20,796 bases of DNA from Pseudomonadota bacterium (GCA_022567015.1 JADFHR010000013.1:1-20796); one strand, 5' to 3'. Counted from the stretch's first letter, positions 14,243 to 20,796 are shown. The notes: generated by a model not told the origin, from the sequence alone. Numbers and translations: made by a program.

Positions 14243-15262
14243 ATGAACGCGATGACGACATTCATCGAAGGGCTGCCCAAGGCCGAGCTCCACCTGCACA
14301 TCGAGGGCACCCTGGAGCCCGGGCTGATGTTCGAGATCGGCCGCAGAAACGCCATCGACCTACCCTTCGCCTCGGTCGAGGGCCTGCGCGCCGCCTATCG
14401 GTTCCGTAACCTTCAGGACTTCCTGGATATCTATTATCGGGGCCTCCAGGTCCTGCTCACGGAACGGGATTTTTATGACCTGACGTGGGCGTACCTGGAA
14501 AAAGTCAGCAAACAAAACGTCCTCCACACGGAAATTTTCTTCGATCCCCAGGCGCACACCGGCCGCGGCGTGCCCTTCGCCACCGTGATCGGCGGAATTC
14601 ACCGGGCCCTGCTCGACGGCCGGGAGAAACTGGGCATCAGCGCGAAAATCATCATGTGCTTCTTGCGCCACCTGGACCAGGACGACGCCATGGAGACGTT
14701 GGACCAGGCGCTTCCCTACAAGGACCGCATCGTCGCCGTGGGCCTCGATTCCACGGAGACCGGCCATCCGCCGGACAAATTCAAGGACGTGTTCGACCGC
14801 GCCCGGCGGGAAGGCTTCCTGGCCGTCGCCCATGCCGGCGAGGAGGGTCCCGCCGCCTACGTGTGGCAGGCGGTCGACGTGCTGCACGTGGCCCGCGTCG
14901 ATCACGGCAACCGTTGCCTGGACGACGAGGCATTGGTCGGACATCTGGCGCGCACACGGATGCCCCTCACCGTATGCCCGCTGTCGAACCTGAAGTTGGG
15001 GGTGGTCAAGGACCTGAAGAGCCATCCGCTGCGGGAGATGATGGAAAAAGATCTGTTGGTCACGGTCAACTCCGACGATCCGGCGTATTTCGGCGGGTAC
15101 GTGAACGAAAACTACCGGGCGGTACAGCAGGCGCTGGGTTTAACCAAGGGTCAGCTGTATGGCCTTGCGCGAAATTCCTTCCGGGCGTCGTTCCTCGGCC
15201 CGCTGGAAAAGGAAGCCTTCATCGCCAGGCTCGACCGTTACGTGGCCCGCAACCGGGCCTGA
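14243..15262 (+). CDS. Adenine deaminase (adenosine-deaminase-like amidohydrolase)
   Basis: A 339-residue metal-dependent amidohydrolase of the adenosine/adenine deaminase family. Metal and catalytic residues are in place: H17 and H19 (LHLHIEG), the HAGEEGP loop at residues 197-203, H221 in VDHGNRC, and Asp278-Asp279 in VNSDDPAYFGG. The overall sequence (LQDFLDIYYRGLQVL, LDSTETGHPPDKFKDVFDRARREGF, AVQQALGLT) resembles the bacterial adenine deaminases rather than classical adenosine deaminases, so the probable reaction is adenine to hypoxanthine plus ammonia. GAGGG lies just upstream of the ATG at 14243; an ATG three codons later is an alternative. The gene is divergent from hpt, making a two-step adenine to hypoxanthine to IMP route. 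Confidence 0.88.
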   Translation: MNAMTTFIEGLPKAELHLHIEGTLEPGLMFEIGRRNAIDLPFASVEGLRAAYRFRNLQDFLDIYYRGLQVLLTERDFYDLTWAYLEKVSKQNVLHTEIFFDPQAHTGRGVPFATVIGGIHRALLDGREKLGISAKIIMCFLRHLDQDDAMETLDQALPYKDRIVAVGLDSTETGHPPDKFKDVFDRARREGFLAVAHAGEEGPAAYVWQAVDVLHVARVDHGNRCLDDEALVGHLARTRMPLTVCPLSNLKLGVVKDLKSHPLREMMEKDLLVTVNSDDPAYFGGYVNENYRAVQQALGLTKGQLYGLARNSFRASFLGPLEKEAFIARLDRYVARNRA

Positions 15263-15306
15263 ACCATCGGACCGCAGCCGACACGGCGATCCGGCCCGGC
15301 GGTCGG

Positions 15307-16047
15307 TCAATGGTATCCGGGCAGGCGGTGCTCGCCGCCGGCGCCGCTCCACCGGGCCGGGGCGAACAGCGCGTCGCCGGCCAGCCAGCGCCCAGGCGCG
15401 TCGGGCGTCTCCAGGGCGATGCGCAGCGCCTTGGACAGTTCCAGGGTGCCGTCCGCCCCCAGCCCGGCCTCGGCCAGGCCCGCCGACAGGCCCTCGGACA
15501 CCGCGTTCCATACGTTCAGCGGGATGTCGTGGGCGACGACCATCTTGCGCCCCCCCTCGTATTTCATCAGGCACTGGCGGACATCCAGCGCGTTCTGGGC
15601 GCGGCAGACGAGCGGACGCTTATCGTAGGCTTGGCACAAACTGTCGACGAGAAGGGGACAGGCGGGGCGCGGCACCGTGGAAAGGCCGTAATCCGCTTCC
15701 TCGAAGGCCGCCAGCCGGGCCGTCAGCTCCTCCACGGCGGCGGGCGCCAGGGTTTGCCGGAGATCGTCGGCGATGAGCAACACCACCGGCGCGTCGGTGA
15801 AGACCAACAGGTGACAGCAGTACGTGCACCCCTTCGCGCAGGCCAACGGTTGGCTCGGCGGGAACATGGCGGCCATGCGTTCCTGGGTAAGGTCGAAGAT
15901 GTTCAGCATGTTGCGGGCCAGGGCGAGGACGCTTTCGGCGGTGCGCCCCGGACCAAGGAAACGCACGGTCATCTCGCGCACGCTTTCGGCGAGATCGCGG
16001 ACGAAGCCTTCGGCGATCTCGTCGATCTCACCCACGTCGTCGCTCAT
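15307..16047 (-). CDS. YkgJ-type cysteine-cluster protein
   Basis: A 246-residue cytoplasmic protein with the YkgJ (Fe-S or zinc) cysteine cluster. C70, C74, C77 and C78 form C-x3-C-x2-CC in CAKGCTYCCHL, followed by a second set in ACPLLVDSLCQAYDKRPLVCR. The N-terminal 60 residues form an amphipathic helical extension, and the tail after about residue 190 is unrelated to the core. The family is thought to bind a metal cluster; its substrate is not known. GGAG seven bases upstream supports the ATG at 16047. It converges on the adenine deaminase gene, 44 bp apart, and diverges from the M23 peptidase gene. Confidence 0.88.
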   Translation of the reverse strand: MSDDVGEIDEIAEGFVRDLAESVREMTVRFLGPGRTAESVLALARNMLNIFDLTQERMAAMFPPSQPLACAKGCTYCCHLLVFTDAPVVLLIADDLRQTLAPAAVEELTARLAAFEEADYGLSTVPRPACPLLVDSLCQAYDKRPLVCRAQNALDVRQCLMKYEGGRKMVVAHDIPLNVWNAVSEGLSAGLAEAGLGADGTLELSKALRIALETPDAPGRWLAGDALFAPARWSGAGGEHRLPGYH

Positions 16048-16392
16048 GCATCAACTCCGGCCGGCCGCGGATCGGCGGGGCCGCAACCCGTTGGCGATGC
16101 CGCCGCCGCCCGGCGGGGCCGCGGCGGCGAAGACGTGGCAACCTATCCCCTCCGGCGCCGTGCGGCAAGGGGCGGCGGTCCTTGCCGCGCCCCCTTGCGG
16201 AGCCCCGCCGGGGCACGAACCGATCGTGACAATTTGTCGGACATTGTTGATTTATATGGATAAATCGCCGGAAATCCCCTTGACACGGTGCATCGGCGCC
16301 GACATTCTGAGGGCTGGGCTTCACCGTCCGTCGAGACCGGCGACCGAAGCGCGGCGTGGCGAAACGCCGCGCCGCGAGGGAGAGCGCGTCTG
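16048..16392. other. Divergent intergenic region ykgJ-like / M23 peptidase
   Basis: No gene in 345 bases. The left part (16080-16210) is GC-rich with self-complementary CCGCCGCC/GGCGGCGG runs. The right part holds an 11-base palindrome GACAATTTGTC (16228-16238), an AT-rich stretch, and a sigma-70-like promoter at 16280-16308. The palindrome could be an operator for either gene; no known motif is matched. Confidence 0.5.
16280..16308 (+). promoter_or_regulatory. Sigma-70-type promoter for the M23 peptidase gene
   Basis: A perfect -35 hexamer TTGACA (16280-16285) is followed after exactly 17 bases by CATTCT (16303-16308), four of six matches to TATAAT. It would start transcription near 16315, about 80 bases upstream of the ATG at 16393. 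Confidence 0.55.
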
Positions 16393-17733
16393 ATGCGGGT
16401 GACCAGAATACTGGCCGTCGCGGTCCTGTCCGCCGCGCTCTCGTTCCTGCGGCCGGCCGGGGACGATCCGGCCGGCGGCCCGGCGGCTGCCCCTGCTTTC
16501 ACGCTTATCCCGGGTTCCCTTTCCCTTGGCAGCCCGGCGGCGGCCGGCCCGCTGCAGACCCAGGGTCCGCGCGCCCCCCAGGATACGCCGGTCAACAAGA
16601 CCTCTTTCACGCAGACCTTGCGGGCCAGTCCGGGCGATACCCTGTCGGGCATGCTGACCGGCACCGGGATTCCGCGCACCGAGGCCCTCGGCGCCATCGC
16701 CGCGCTGAGCAGGCATTTCGATCCGCACCGGATCAAGGCCGGCCAGGAAATCACCGTGACCTTCCAGCCCGGACCGGGCGGGGTGGCGCCGGGCCGGTTC
16801 CTGGGGTTTACCCTGACCCCCGATTTCAAACGCCTGATCACGGTCACGCGGACCGTAGACGGCCGGTTCCGGGCCTCGACCGTGAACAAATCCCTGACCC
16901 GCAGGCTGGCGCGGGTCTCGGAGACGATCAAGCAAAGCCTGTTCGACGCCGGCACCCGGGCCGGCCTTCCCGTTTCGGTGCTGATCGAGATGATCCGGGC
17001 CTATTCCTGGGACGTGGACTTCCAGCGCGACATCTACCCCGGCGACAGTTTCGAGATCATGTTCGAACGCTTCCACGACGAACGGGGAACGGTGGTCCAT
17101 AGCGGCCGGATTGTCTTCATGGCGCTTACCCTGAGCGGCACCCGCCACGCCCTCTATCGACACACCACCGGCGACGGGCAGACCGATTACTTCGATGAAA
17201 ACGGCCAGAGCGCGCGCAAGGCCCTCTTGCGCACGCCCATCGACGGTGCCCGGCTGTCGTCTTCCTTTGGCCGGCGCAAGCACCCCGTTCTCGGCTATAC
17301 GCGGATGCACCGCGGCATCGATTTCAGGGCCCCTCCGGGGACGCCCATATACGCCGCCGGCAAGGGGATGGTGGAGTACGTGGGGCGCAACGGCGCCTAC
17401 GGCAGGTACGTCCGCATCCGGCACAACTCCTCCTACTCCACGGCCTATGCCCACATGCGCCGGTTCGCCAAGGGCCTCAGCAAGGGCAAACGGGTGGAGC
17501 AGGGGCAGATCATCGGCTACGTCGGCAGCAGCGGCCGCTCCACCGGGCCCCACCTGCATTACGAGATCCTGCGCGGCGGGCGCCAGGTCAATCCCCTGAC
17601 CGTCACCATGCCGGCGGGGCCCCGGCTCAAGGGATGGGAGATGTCCCGCTTCCGCTACGCCATGTCCAAGATCGAGCGCCAGTTCTCCAGCCTGGCCATC
17701 GACCTGGCGGTCGCCGGCGACAGCGACGAGTAA
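16393..17733 (+). CDS. Periplasmic M23 family metallopeptidase (MepM-like)
   Basis: A 446-residue exported peptidoglycan endopeptidase. The ATG at 16393 follows a GGAG about ten bases upstream and opens a signal sequence (MRVTRILAVAVLSAALSFL); the open frame begins earlier but without a signal. Residues about 70-125 are a LysM/OapA-like region (RASPGDTLSGMLTGTGI and IKAGQEITVTFQP). The C-terminal LytM domain has zinc ligands H306 and D310 (MHRGIDFRAP), H354 in YAHM, and the HLH pair at 387-389 (TGPHLHYEIL), so it appears catalytically complete. Such enzymes cut cross-link peptides during wall growth or division. After the LytM domain is a helical tail (KGWEMSRFRYAMSKIERQF). The stop codon abuts a palindromic repeat at 17733. 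Confidence 0.93.
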   Translation: MRVTRILAVAVLSAALSFLRPAGDDPAGGPAAAPAFTLIPGSLSLGSPAAAGPLQTQGPRAPQDTPVNKTSFTQTLRASPGDTLSGMLTGTGIPRTEALGAIAALSRHFDPHRIKAGQEITVTFQPGPGGVAPGRFLGFTLTPDFKRLITVTRTVDGRFRASTVNKSLTRRLARVSETIKQSLFDAGTRAGLPVSVLIEMIRAYSWDVDFQRDIYPGDSFEIMFERFHDERGTVVHSGRIVFMALTLSGTRHALYRHTTGDGQTDYFDENGQSARKALLRTPIDGARLSSSFGRRKHPVLGYTRMHRGIDFRAPPGTPIYAAGKGMVEYVGRNGAYGRYVRIRHNSSYSTAYAHMRRFAKGLSKGKRVEQGQIIGYVGSSGRSTGPHLHYEILRGGRQVNPLTVTMPAGPRLKGWEMSRFRYAMSKIERQFSSLAIDLAVAGDSDE

Positions 17734-17857
17734 TACGGCATTTCAGAATGAACGAGTCGCACCTCGCCCGTCGGTGGGCTCGAGGTGCGGATTACCCTTC
17801 GAGCTTGTCGAAACACAAGGTGCGCGACTAGGAATCAAGATTTCCGAAATCCCGTAT
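17733..17857. repeat. 125-bp palindromic repeat abutting the M23 stop codon
   Basis: The outer arms are ATACGGCATTTCAGAA (17733-17748) and its near-perfect complement TTCCGAAATCCCGTAT (17842-17857), 14 of 16 pairing. Inside are a hairpin CGCACCTCG/CGAGGTGCG and a TTCGAGCTTGTCGAA near-palindrome, and AGTCGC...GCGACT pairs across both. The first base is the last base of the TAA stop. It resembles the multi-arm intergenic palindromes common in bacteria and may act in 3'-end formation. Confidence 0.8.
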
Positions 17858-17910
17858 AAGCGAGAATGGCACCGCGCGCTGGCGTAATCCGGCGACTCCG
17901 GACCGTTGTC

Positions 17911-18033
17911 TATCCGTGTTTATCCGTGTCCATTCGTGTCAAATGATCAGGCGCAACTCGATCGGACGATTATCGGAATGGAAACCTGAACGGTGGGAAT
18001 TGAACACGGATGGACACGGATAAACACGGATTA
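17911..18033. repeat. Inverted pair of ACACGGAT triple repeats
   Basis: The right arm (18000-18033) carries three 10-bp units (ACACGGATGG, ACACGGATAA, ACACGGATTA). The left arm (17911-17942) is its near-perfect reverse complement, separated by 57 bases. Read as RNA it would form a stem of about 32 bp. The same unit appears at 4388-4407. Confidence 0.85.
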
Positions 18034-18050
18034 AAATTGAATCCTATAAA

Positions 18051-18103
18051 GGGGCACCTTTCTTAATTGTCCTCCAAAATCTATTAAGTAAGATGTCCCC
18101 TTA
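18051..18103. repeat. REP-like inverted repeat (GGGGCACCTTTCTTAAT)
   Basis: GGGGCACCTTTCTTAATTG and, across an 18-base spacer, ATTAAGTAAGATGTCCCC form an imperfect palindrome. It belongs to the same family as the repeats at 3681 and 4432, here 57 bases upstream of the rhomboid start. Confidence 0.8.
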
Positions 18104-18160
18104 TTTAGTGCTTTCGCGAAGGCCCCGTGGGCGGCCGCGATTCAGGCCAACCGACCCGCA

Positions 18161-18934
18161 ATGATCCCGTTCGGAACCACCGCTCCTTCCGCCGCGACGC
18201 CGGCGGCGACGATGATCCTGATCGTCGCCAACATCGCGGTGTTCTTCGTTCAGCTGGGCCTGTCCGGGAACGAGGCCACCCGGTTCCTCTACACCTATGC
18301 CCTGGTGCCCGCCGTCTACGGCCACCCCGATCTGGCGCGCCAGGCGGGGCTGGACCCCGACAATTACTGGCCGCTGCTGACCAACACCTTCATGCATGCC
18401 GGGTACCTGCACCTGATCGTCAACATGTGGACCCTGTGGCTGTTCGGCGCGCCCGTGGAGGGCCGCCTCGGCGGCTGGCGTTTCCTCGGCTTCTATCTGT
18501 TGTGCGGCGCCGTCGGCAGCCTCGGCCACCTGGCCTTCAACCTGGACTCCCGCATCCCGGCGCTGGGGGCATCGGGGGCCATCGCCGGGGTGCTGGGAGG
18601 CTATGCGCGGCTGTTCCCCCGCGCCCGGGTGTCGGTGGTCCAGCCCATATTCATATTCCCGCTGGTCCTGCACCTGCCGGCGGTGCTGTACACCGGCCTG
18701 TGGTTCGCCGTTCAGGTGTTCCAGGGCACGGTCCAGCTTTCCGCGTCCCAGGGCGGCGCCACGGGCGGCATCGCCTGGTGGGCCCACATCGGCGGCTTCG
18801 TCGCCGGCCTGGCGGCGGTCATGGTCTTCGGCGGCGGCGGCCGAAGCGCGCCGCCCGCCGTCCGCCCCGGCGCCAAGACCGCCCAGCACCGACCGCGAAG
18901 GCGGTGGCGCATACCTGATACCAAGGGTCGCTGA
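18161..18934 (+). CDS. Rhomboid family intramembrane serine protease
   Basis: A 257-residue integral membrane protease. The nucleophile Ser138 lies in ALGASGAIAGVLGGY and the partner His209 in WWAHIGGFVAGLAA. The conserved HAGYLHLIVNMWTLWLFG is present, and at least six hydrophobic segments are visible, consistent with an active rhomboid. The start MIPFGTTAPSAATPAATMIL matches the usual bacterial rhomboid N terminus, but no ribosome site is seen, and an ATG 17 codons later is possible. The substrate is unknown. The tail after about residue 226 is basic and probably cytoplasmic. The last six codons and the TGA stop (18932-18934) lie inside the terminal arm of the structured repeat at 18918, so the natural C terminus has probably been changed by its insertion. 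Confidence 0.93.
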   Translation: MIPFGTTAPSAATPAATMILIVANIAVFFVQLGLSGNEATRFLYTYALVPAVYGHPDLARQAGLDPDNYWPLLTNTFMHAGYLHLIVNMWTLWLFGAPVEGRLGGWRFLGFYLLCGAVGSLGHLAFNLDSRIPALGASGAIAGVLGGYARLFPRARVSVVQPIFIFPLVLHLPAVLYTGLWFAVQVFQGTVQLSASQGGATGGIAWWAHIGGFVAGLAAVMVFGGGGRSAPPAVRPGAKTAQHRPRRRWRIPDTKGR

Positions 18935-19180
18935 TCATGACTCATAGAGACGGCTTACCAAGGTTTTCGGCCCTAAGCGTGCGCTGTGGCGATGCGGGGC
19001 ATCGCGAAGCGTGCGCGACGCCGTCCGAAAGCCTTGGTAAGCCGCCGTTGCGGTCGCGTATGCGGCCCGTCGGAGGGCGTCGAAAATTTTTGACGATGCA
19101 CCGCATCGCCTGCAACTTTCCTCCTGCCCGACGAGCCGCCTACGCGATCTCTATGAGTCATGATCGGCGCCCCTTGGTAT
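18918..19180 (+). repeat. Structured palindromic element, full copy B (263 bp, 33-bp TIRs)
   Basis: The outer arms at 18918-18950 and 19148-19180 begin ATACCAAGGG and are reverse complements over 33 bases with very few mismatches. Between them are two nested palindromic modules. The left one has arms CGGCTTACCAAGG...CCTTGGTAAGCCG (18951-18970 and 19025-19044) around a CGATGC/GCATCG hairpin. The right one has arms 19056-19073 and 19128-19145 around a second CGATGC/GCATCG hairpin. Both arm types carry TACCAAGG. There is no gene inside. It is MITE-like, presumably mobilised in trans. A target duplication could not be defined. It overlaps the end of the rhomboid gene. Confidence 0.9.
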
Positions 19181-19232
19181 AAGGCGGGCGATAAAAATAA
19201 CCCGCCCCGGCGGCGGTAGGGCCGGGCGCGTT

Positions 19233-19254
19233 CACGCCCCTGGACCGGGGCGTG
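19233..19254. terminator. Perfect GC-rich hairpin between element B and the exonuclease gene
   Basis: CACGCCCC-TGGACC-GGGGCGTG is a perfect eight-base stem with a six-base loop, about 75 bases past the end of the minus-strand exonuclease gene. There is no U-tract on the exonuclease side, so a terminator role is only a possibility. Confidence 0.3.
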
Positions 19255-19329
19255 CCCCCATAAAAAGCGTCGGCGTCGAATCCAGGGCGTAGCCTGCCGA
19301 TGTCCGCCCGTGTTGGTTCAGGCAGCGCC

Positions 19330-20160
19330 CTACAGGGTGAACCGGTTGCCCGACGCCTCGCCCCAGGCGGCGAGGAATTCGCCCAGGTGGGGGCGTTCGC
19401 CGCGGTTGGATTCGATGAAGGCGATGACGTCGGCGACGGCGCGGTTGTACCCCTCGATGGTCAGGGCGCCGGTGTGCACCCTCAAGCGGAGGTACACCAG
19501 GTAGGTGTTCAGCACGTCGGTTTCGCAGTAGTTGCGGATGTCCTCGATGCGGCCCTCGTCGTACAGGCCCGCCACCTCCGATCCTTCGATGCCGAACTTG
19601 CCGGGAAAGCCCAGCACCGCGCACACCTCGTTCAGCCGGACCCTGGCCGAGGCCCCGTAGTCGGACAGGACCTCCAGGAGGTCGCAGTGCCAGTCGGCGC
19701 TGTAGCGGCTGGTGTAGCTGTTCCACTTGTCGCCCGCCGTGTGCAGGTAGGCCGCCGGGACGCCGTGCACCATGGCCCGGTATTTCAGCACCGGCAGGTC
19801 GAAGGTGCGCCCGTTGAAGCTGACCAGACGCGGTTTCAGCTTTTCGAAGTAGGTGAAAAAGCCCTGCAACAGCTGCTTCTCGTCGAAGTCCGCCCGCCCC
19901 CCGGAGCGCACGTCGCGCAGCAGATAGGTCTCGTTCCGGCCGTCGCGCTCGATCTCCGCCTCCAGGAAGCTGATCGCCACCACCTTGTGGAAGGGCTGGC
20001 GCGCGAACGGGTTGCGCCCATCGGTGATGTCCAGGTGATAGCGTTCGAGTTCCCGGCGCCGCTCGGCCACGTCGGCGCCCTCGAACCCGGTCAGTCTGGG
20101 CACGACGTCGGTGTCGGGCACGGTCTCGATGTCGAAGACGAAAAGGGTCCGGTGCTGCAT
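19330..20160 (-). CDS. PolB-like predicted 3'-5' exonuclease
   Basis: A 276-residue DEDD-type exonuclease of the predicted PolB-like 3'-5' exonuclease family. Exo I is FVFDIETVPDTD (D10 and E12), exo II is LVSFNGRTFDLPVLKYRA, and the exo III region is IRNYCETDVLNTYLVYLRL, so all acidic metal ligands appear present. Also visible are HKVVAISFLEAEI and DLLEVLSDYGASARVRLNEV. There is no polymerase domain, as is usual for these stand-alone proteins. The role is unknown but presumably processing or repair of DNA or RNA ends. The ATG at 20160 is supported by GGGAG just upstream; a GTG three codons earlier is less likely. It diverges from ybaB with 72 bp between starts. Confidence 0.9.
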   Translation of the reverse strand: MQHRTLFVFDIETVPDTDVVPRLTGFEGADVAERRRELERYHLDITDGRNPFARQPFHKVVAISFLEAEIERDGRNETYLLRDVRSGGRADFDEKQLLQGFFTYFEKLKPRLVSFNGRTFDLPVLKYRAMVHGVPAAYLHTAGDKWNSYTSRYSADWHCDLLEVLSDYGASARVRLNEVCAVLGFPGKFGIEGSEVAGLYDEGRIEDIRNYCETDVLNTYLVYLRLRVHTGALTIEGYNRAVADVIAFIESNRGERPHLGEFLAAWGEASGNRFTL

Positions 20161-20232
20161 GACTCCCACCCGGCCCTGTTATACACTGGCCGGCGGCAAC
20201 CTCCCACACCCACGGCCGGAGTCCACCCCGCG

Positions 20233-20556
20233 ATGACAAACCTCGCAGACATGATGAAGCAGGCGCAAATGCTCCAGGCCAGGATGAGCGAGATGCAGGA
20301 GCGCCTGGCCGAGGTGGAGGTCACCGGCGCCGCCGGCGGCGGCATGGTGCAGGTGACCCTTTCGGGCAAGGCCGAGGCGCGCAAGGTGAAGATCGATCCC
20401 TCCCTGGCGGCGCCCGAGGACGTGGAGGTGCTGGAGGATTTGATGGTCGCCGCCTTCAACGACGCCAAGGCCAAGGTCGATGCCCAGGTGGCGGAAAAGA
20501 TGTCCGAACTGACCGGCGGCCTGCCCCTGCCGCCGGGGCTGAAGCTGCCGTTCTAG
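20233..20556 (+). CDS. ybaB: YbaB/EbfC nucleoid-associated protein
   Basis: A 107-residue DNA-binding protein of the YbaB/EbfC family, which acts as a dimer on the nucleoid. It is Met- and Gln-rich at the start (MTNLADMMKQAQMLQARMSEMQERLAEVEV), has the conserved GGGMVQVTLSGKAEARKVKIDPSL strand pair, and ends in GGLPLPPGLKLPF, as is common. The length is standard. In many genomes ybaB sits between dnaX and recR. Here dnaX is not upstream, and the next 240 bases are repeats, so recR, if linked, lies beyond the window. Confidence 0.95.
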   Translation: MTNLADMMKQAQMLQARMSEMQERLAEVEVTGAAGGGMVQVTLSGKAEARKVKIDPSLAAPEDVEVLEDLMVAAFNDAKAKVDAQVAEKMSELTGGLPLPPGLKLPF

Positions 20557-20588
20557 TGGCCTGCATCAGCTAAAGTGCACCCATACGA

Positions 20589-20682
20589 TCGCTTTTCCCG
20601 TTTCCTCGGTAGGAGGGGAGGCGCAGGCGATGCGGGGCCATCGGAAAGCCTTCCCGACGCCCCGAGGGGACGGGAAAAGCGA
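20589..20682. repeat. Diverged relative of the structured element (94-bp palindrome)
   Basis: The arms TCGCTTTTCCCGTTTCCTCGG (20589-20609) and 20662-20682 pair at 19 of 21 positions. The loop has the core GCAGGCGATGCGG and a CGATG/CATCG hairpin. Read against the reverse complement of the right module of copy B, the shared blocks run in the same order: CTCG..GG, AGGAGG, GCAGGCGATGCGG, CATCG, CGACGCCC. It follows ybaB by 32 bases and may also shape its transcript end. Confidence 0.75.
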
Positions 20683-20719
20683 CCCGAAGGGCGGCGTTGC
20701 GAGGCTTCCGGGGGGACAA

Positions 20720-20762
20720 GGGGGGTGCCCCCCCGGCTACGATATGCGGGGGACGCCCCCGC
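20720..20762. repeat. Two perfect G/C hairpins
   Basis: GGGGGG-TG-CCCCCC (20720-20733) and GCGGGGG-ACG-CCCCCGC (20746-20762) are perfect stems in the gene-free end of the window. No gene is seen between 20557 and 20796. Their role is unknown. Confidence 0.6.
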
Positions 20763-20796
20763 GGCCCCCGGCGTCGTCGCGCGCCGCTTGTGGTGC

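Larger units (their letters stand above)
17734..18160. other. Gene-free stretch built of repeats
   Basis: No gene is visible in about 430 bases. From left to right it holds the 125-bp palindrome, the inverted ACACGGAT array (17911-18033) and a REP-like palindrome (18051-18103). The last 57 bases before the rhomboid ATG contain no clear promoter or ribosome-binding site. Confidence 0.65.

Noticed and set aside
17911..18033. ACACGGAT repeats as a replication origin or iteron array
   Set aside because: There is no replication gene nearby, no DnaA boxes were seen, and the units are inverted in two groups as in dispersed intergenic repeats.

Overview
The window is GC-rich DNA with short intergenic gaps and mostly Shine-Dalgarno-led genes. 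The gene families suggest an alphaproteobacterium, perhaps Rhodospirillales-like. That placement is an inference from gene families and composition; no rRNA or other taxonomic marker is present. No tRNA, rRNA or CRISPR array was seen.

Layout. (a) 1-2608: a partial copy of a structured repeat, a decapitated staphylococcal-nuclease-like remnant, a secreted DUF922-type zinc protease, a reverse-strand acidic protein with a 39-bp in-frame tandem repeat, and the ribosome-rescue hydrolase arfB. The acidic gene has a consensus-like sigma-54 promoter with an exact IHF consensus just upstream. (b) 2609-5750: an accessory island, partly AT-rich. It holds a DUF4238 protein, an unrecognised small protein, a TIGR02391-type protein with a HEPN RNase motif, and a frameshifted IS3-family transposase remnant. 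REP-like GGGACACCTTACTTAA motifs lie at most of its junctions. (c) 5786-13486: a secreted YHS-domain protein, then a carbon/sulfur catabolic cluster. mmsA and a class III aminotransferase are on the minus strand, and ald-xsc-pta diverge on the plus strand. (d) 13530-15262: hpt and an adenine-deaminase-type amidohydrolase, divergent, together forming a purine-salvage pair. (e) 15307-17733: a YkgJ-type cysteine-cluster protein and a periplasmic M23 peptidase. (f) 17734-18160: a gene-free stretch made largely of three kinds of palindromic repeat. (g) 18161-20796: a rhomboid protease whose 3' end runs into a full copy of the structured repeat, a PolB-like 3'-5' exonuclease, ybaB, and a shorter diverged relative of the same repeat.

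How the genes work together. The aminotransferase should move the amino group of taurine (or beta-alanine) to pyruvate, and Ald regenerates pyruvate from the alanine. Xsc splits sulfoacetaldehyde into sulfite and acetyl phosphate, and Pta makes acetyl-CoA. MmsA could take the malonate semialdehyde formed from beta-alanine to acetyl-CoA. A pair of identical 20-bp direct repeats in the divergent control region is a candidate site for a shared activator. No taurine transporter, sulfite exporter or regulator lies in the window.

The most novel material is non-coding. First, there is a 263-bp composite palindromic element with 33-bp terminal inverted repeats, which cuts one gene, supplies the stop codon of another, and has a diverged relative nearby. 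Second, there is a complete sigma-54/IHF control region in front of an uncharacterised acidic repeat protein. Position 1 falls inside the repeat, so the window start may be an assembly break at that repeat.
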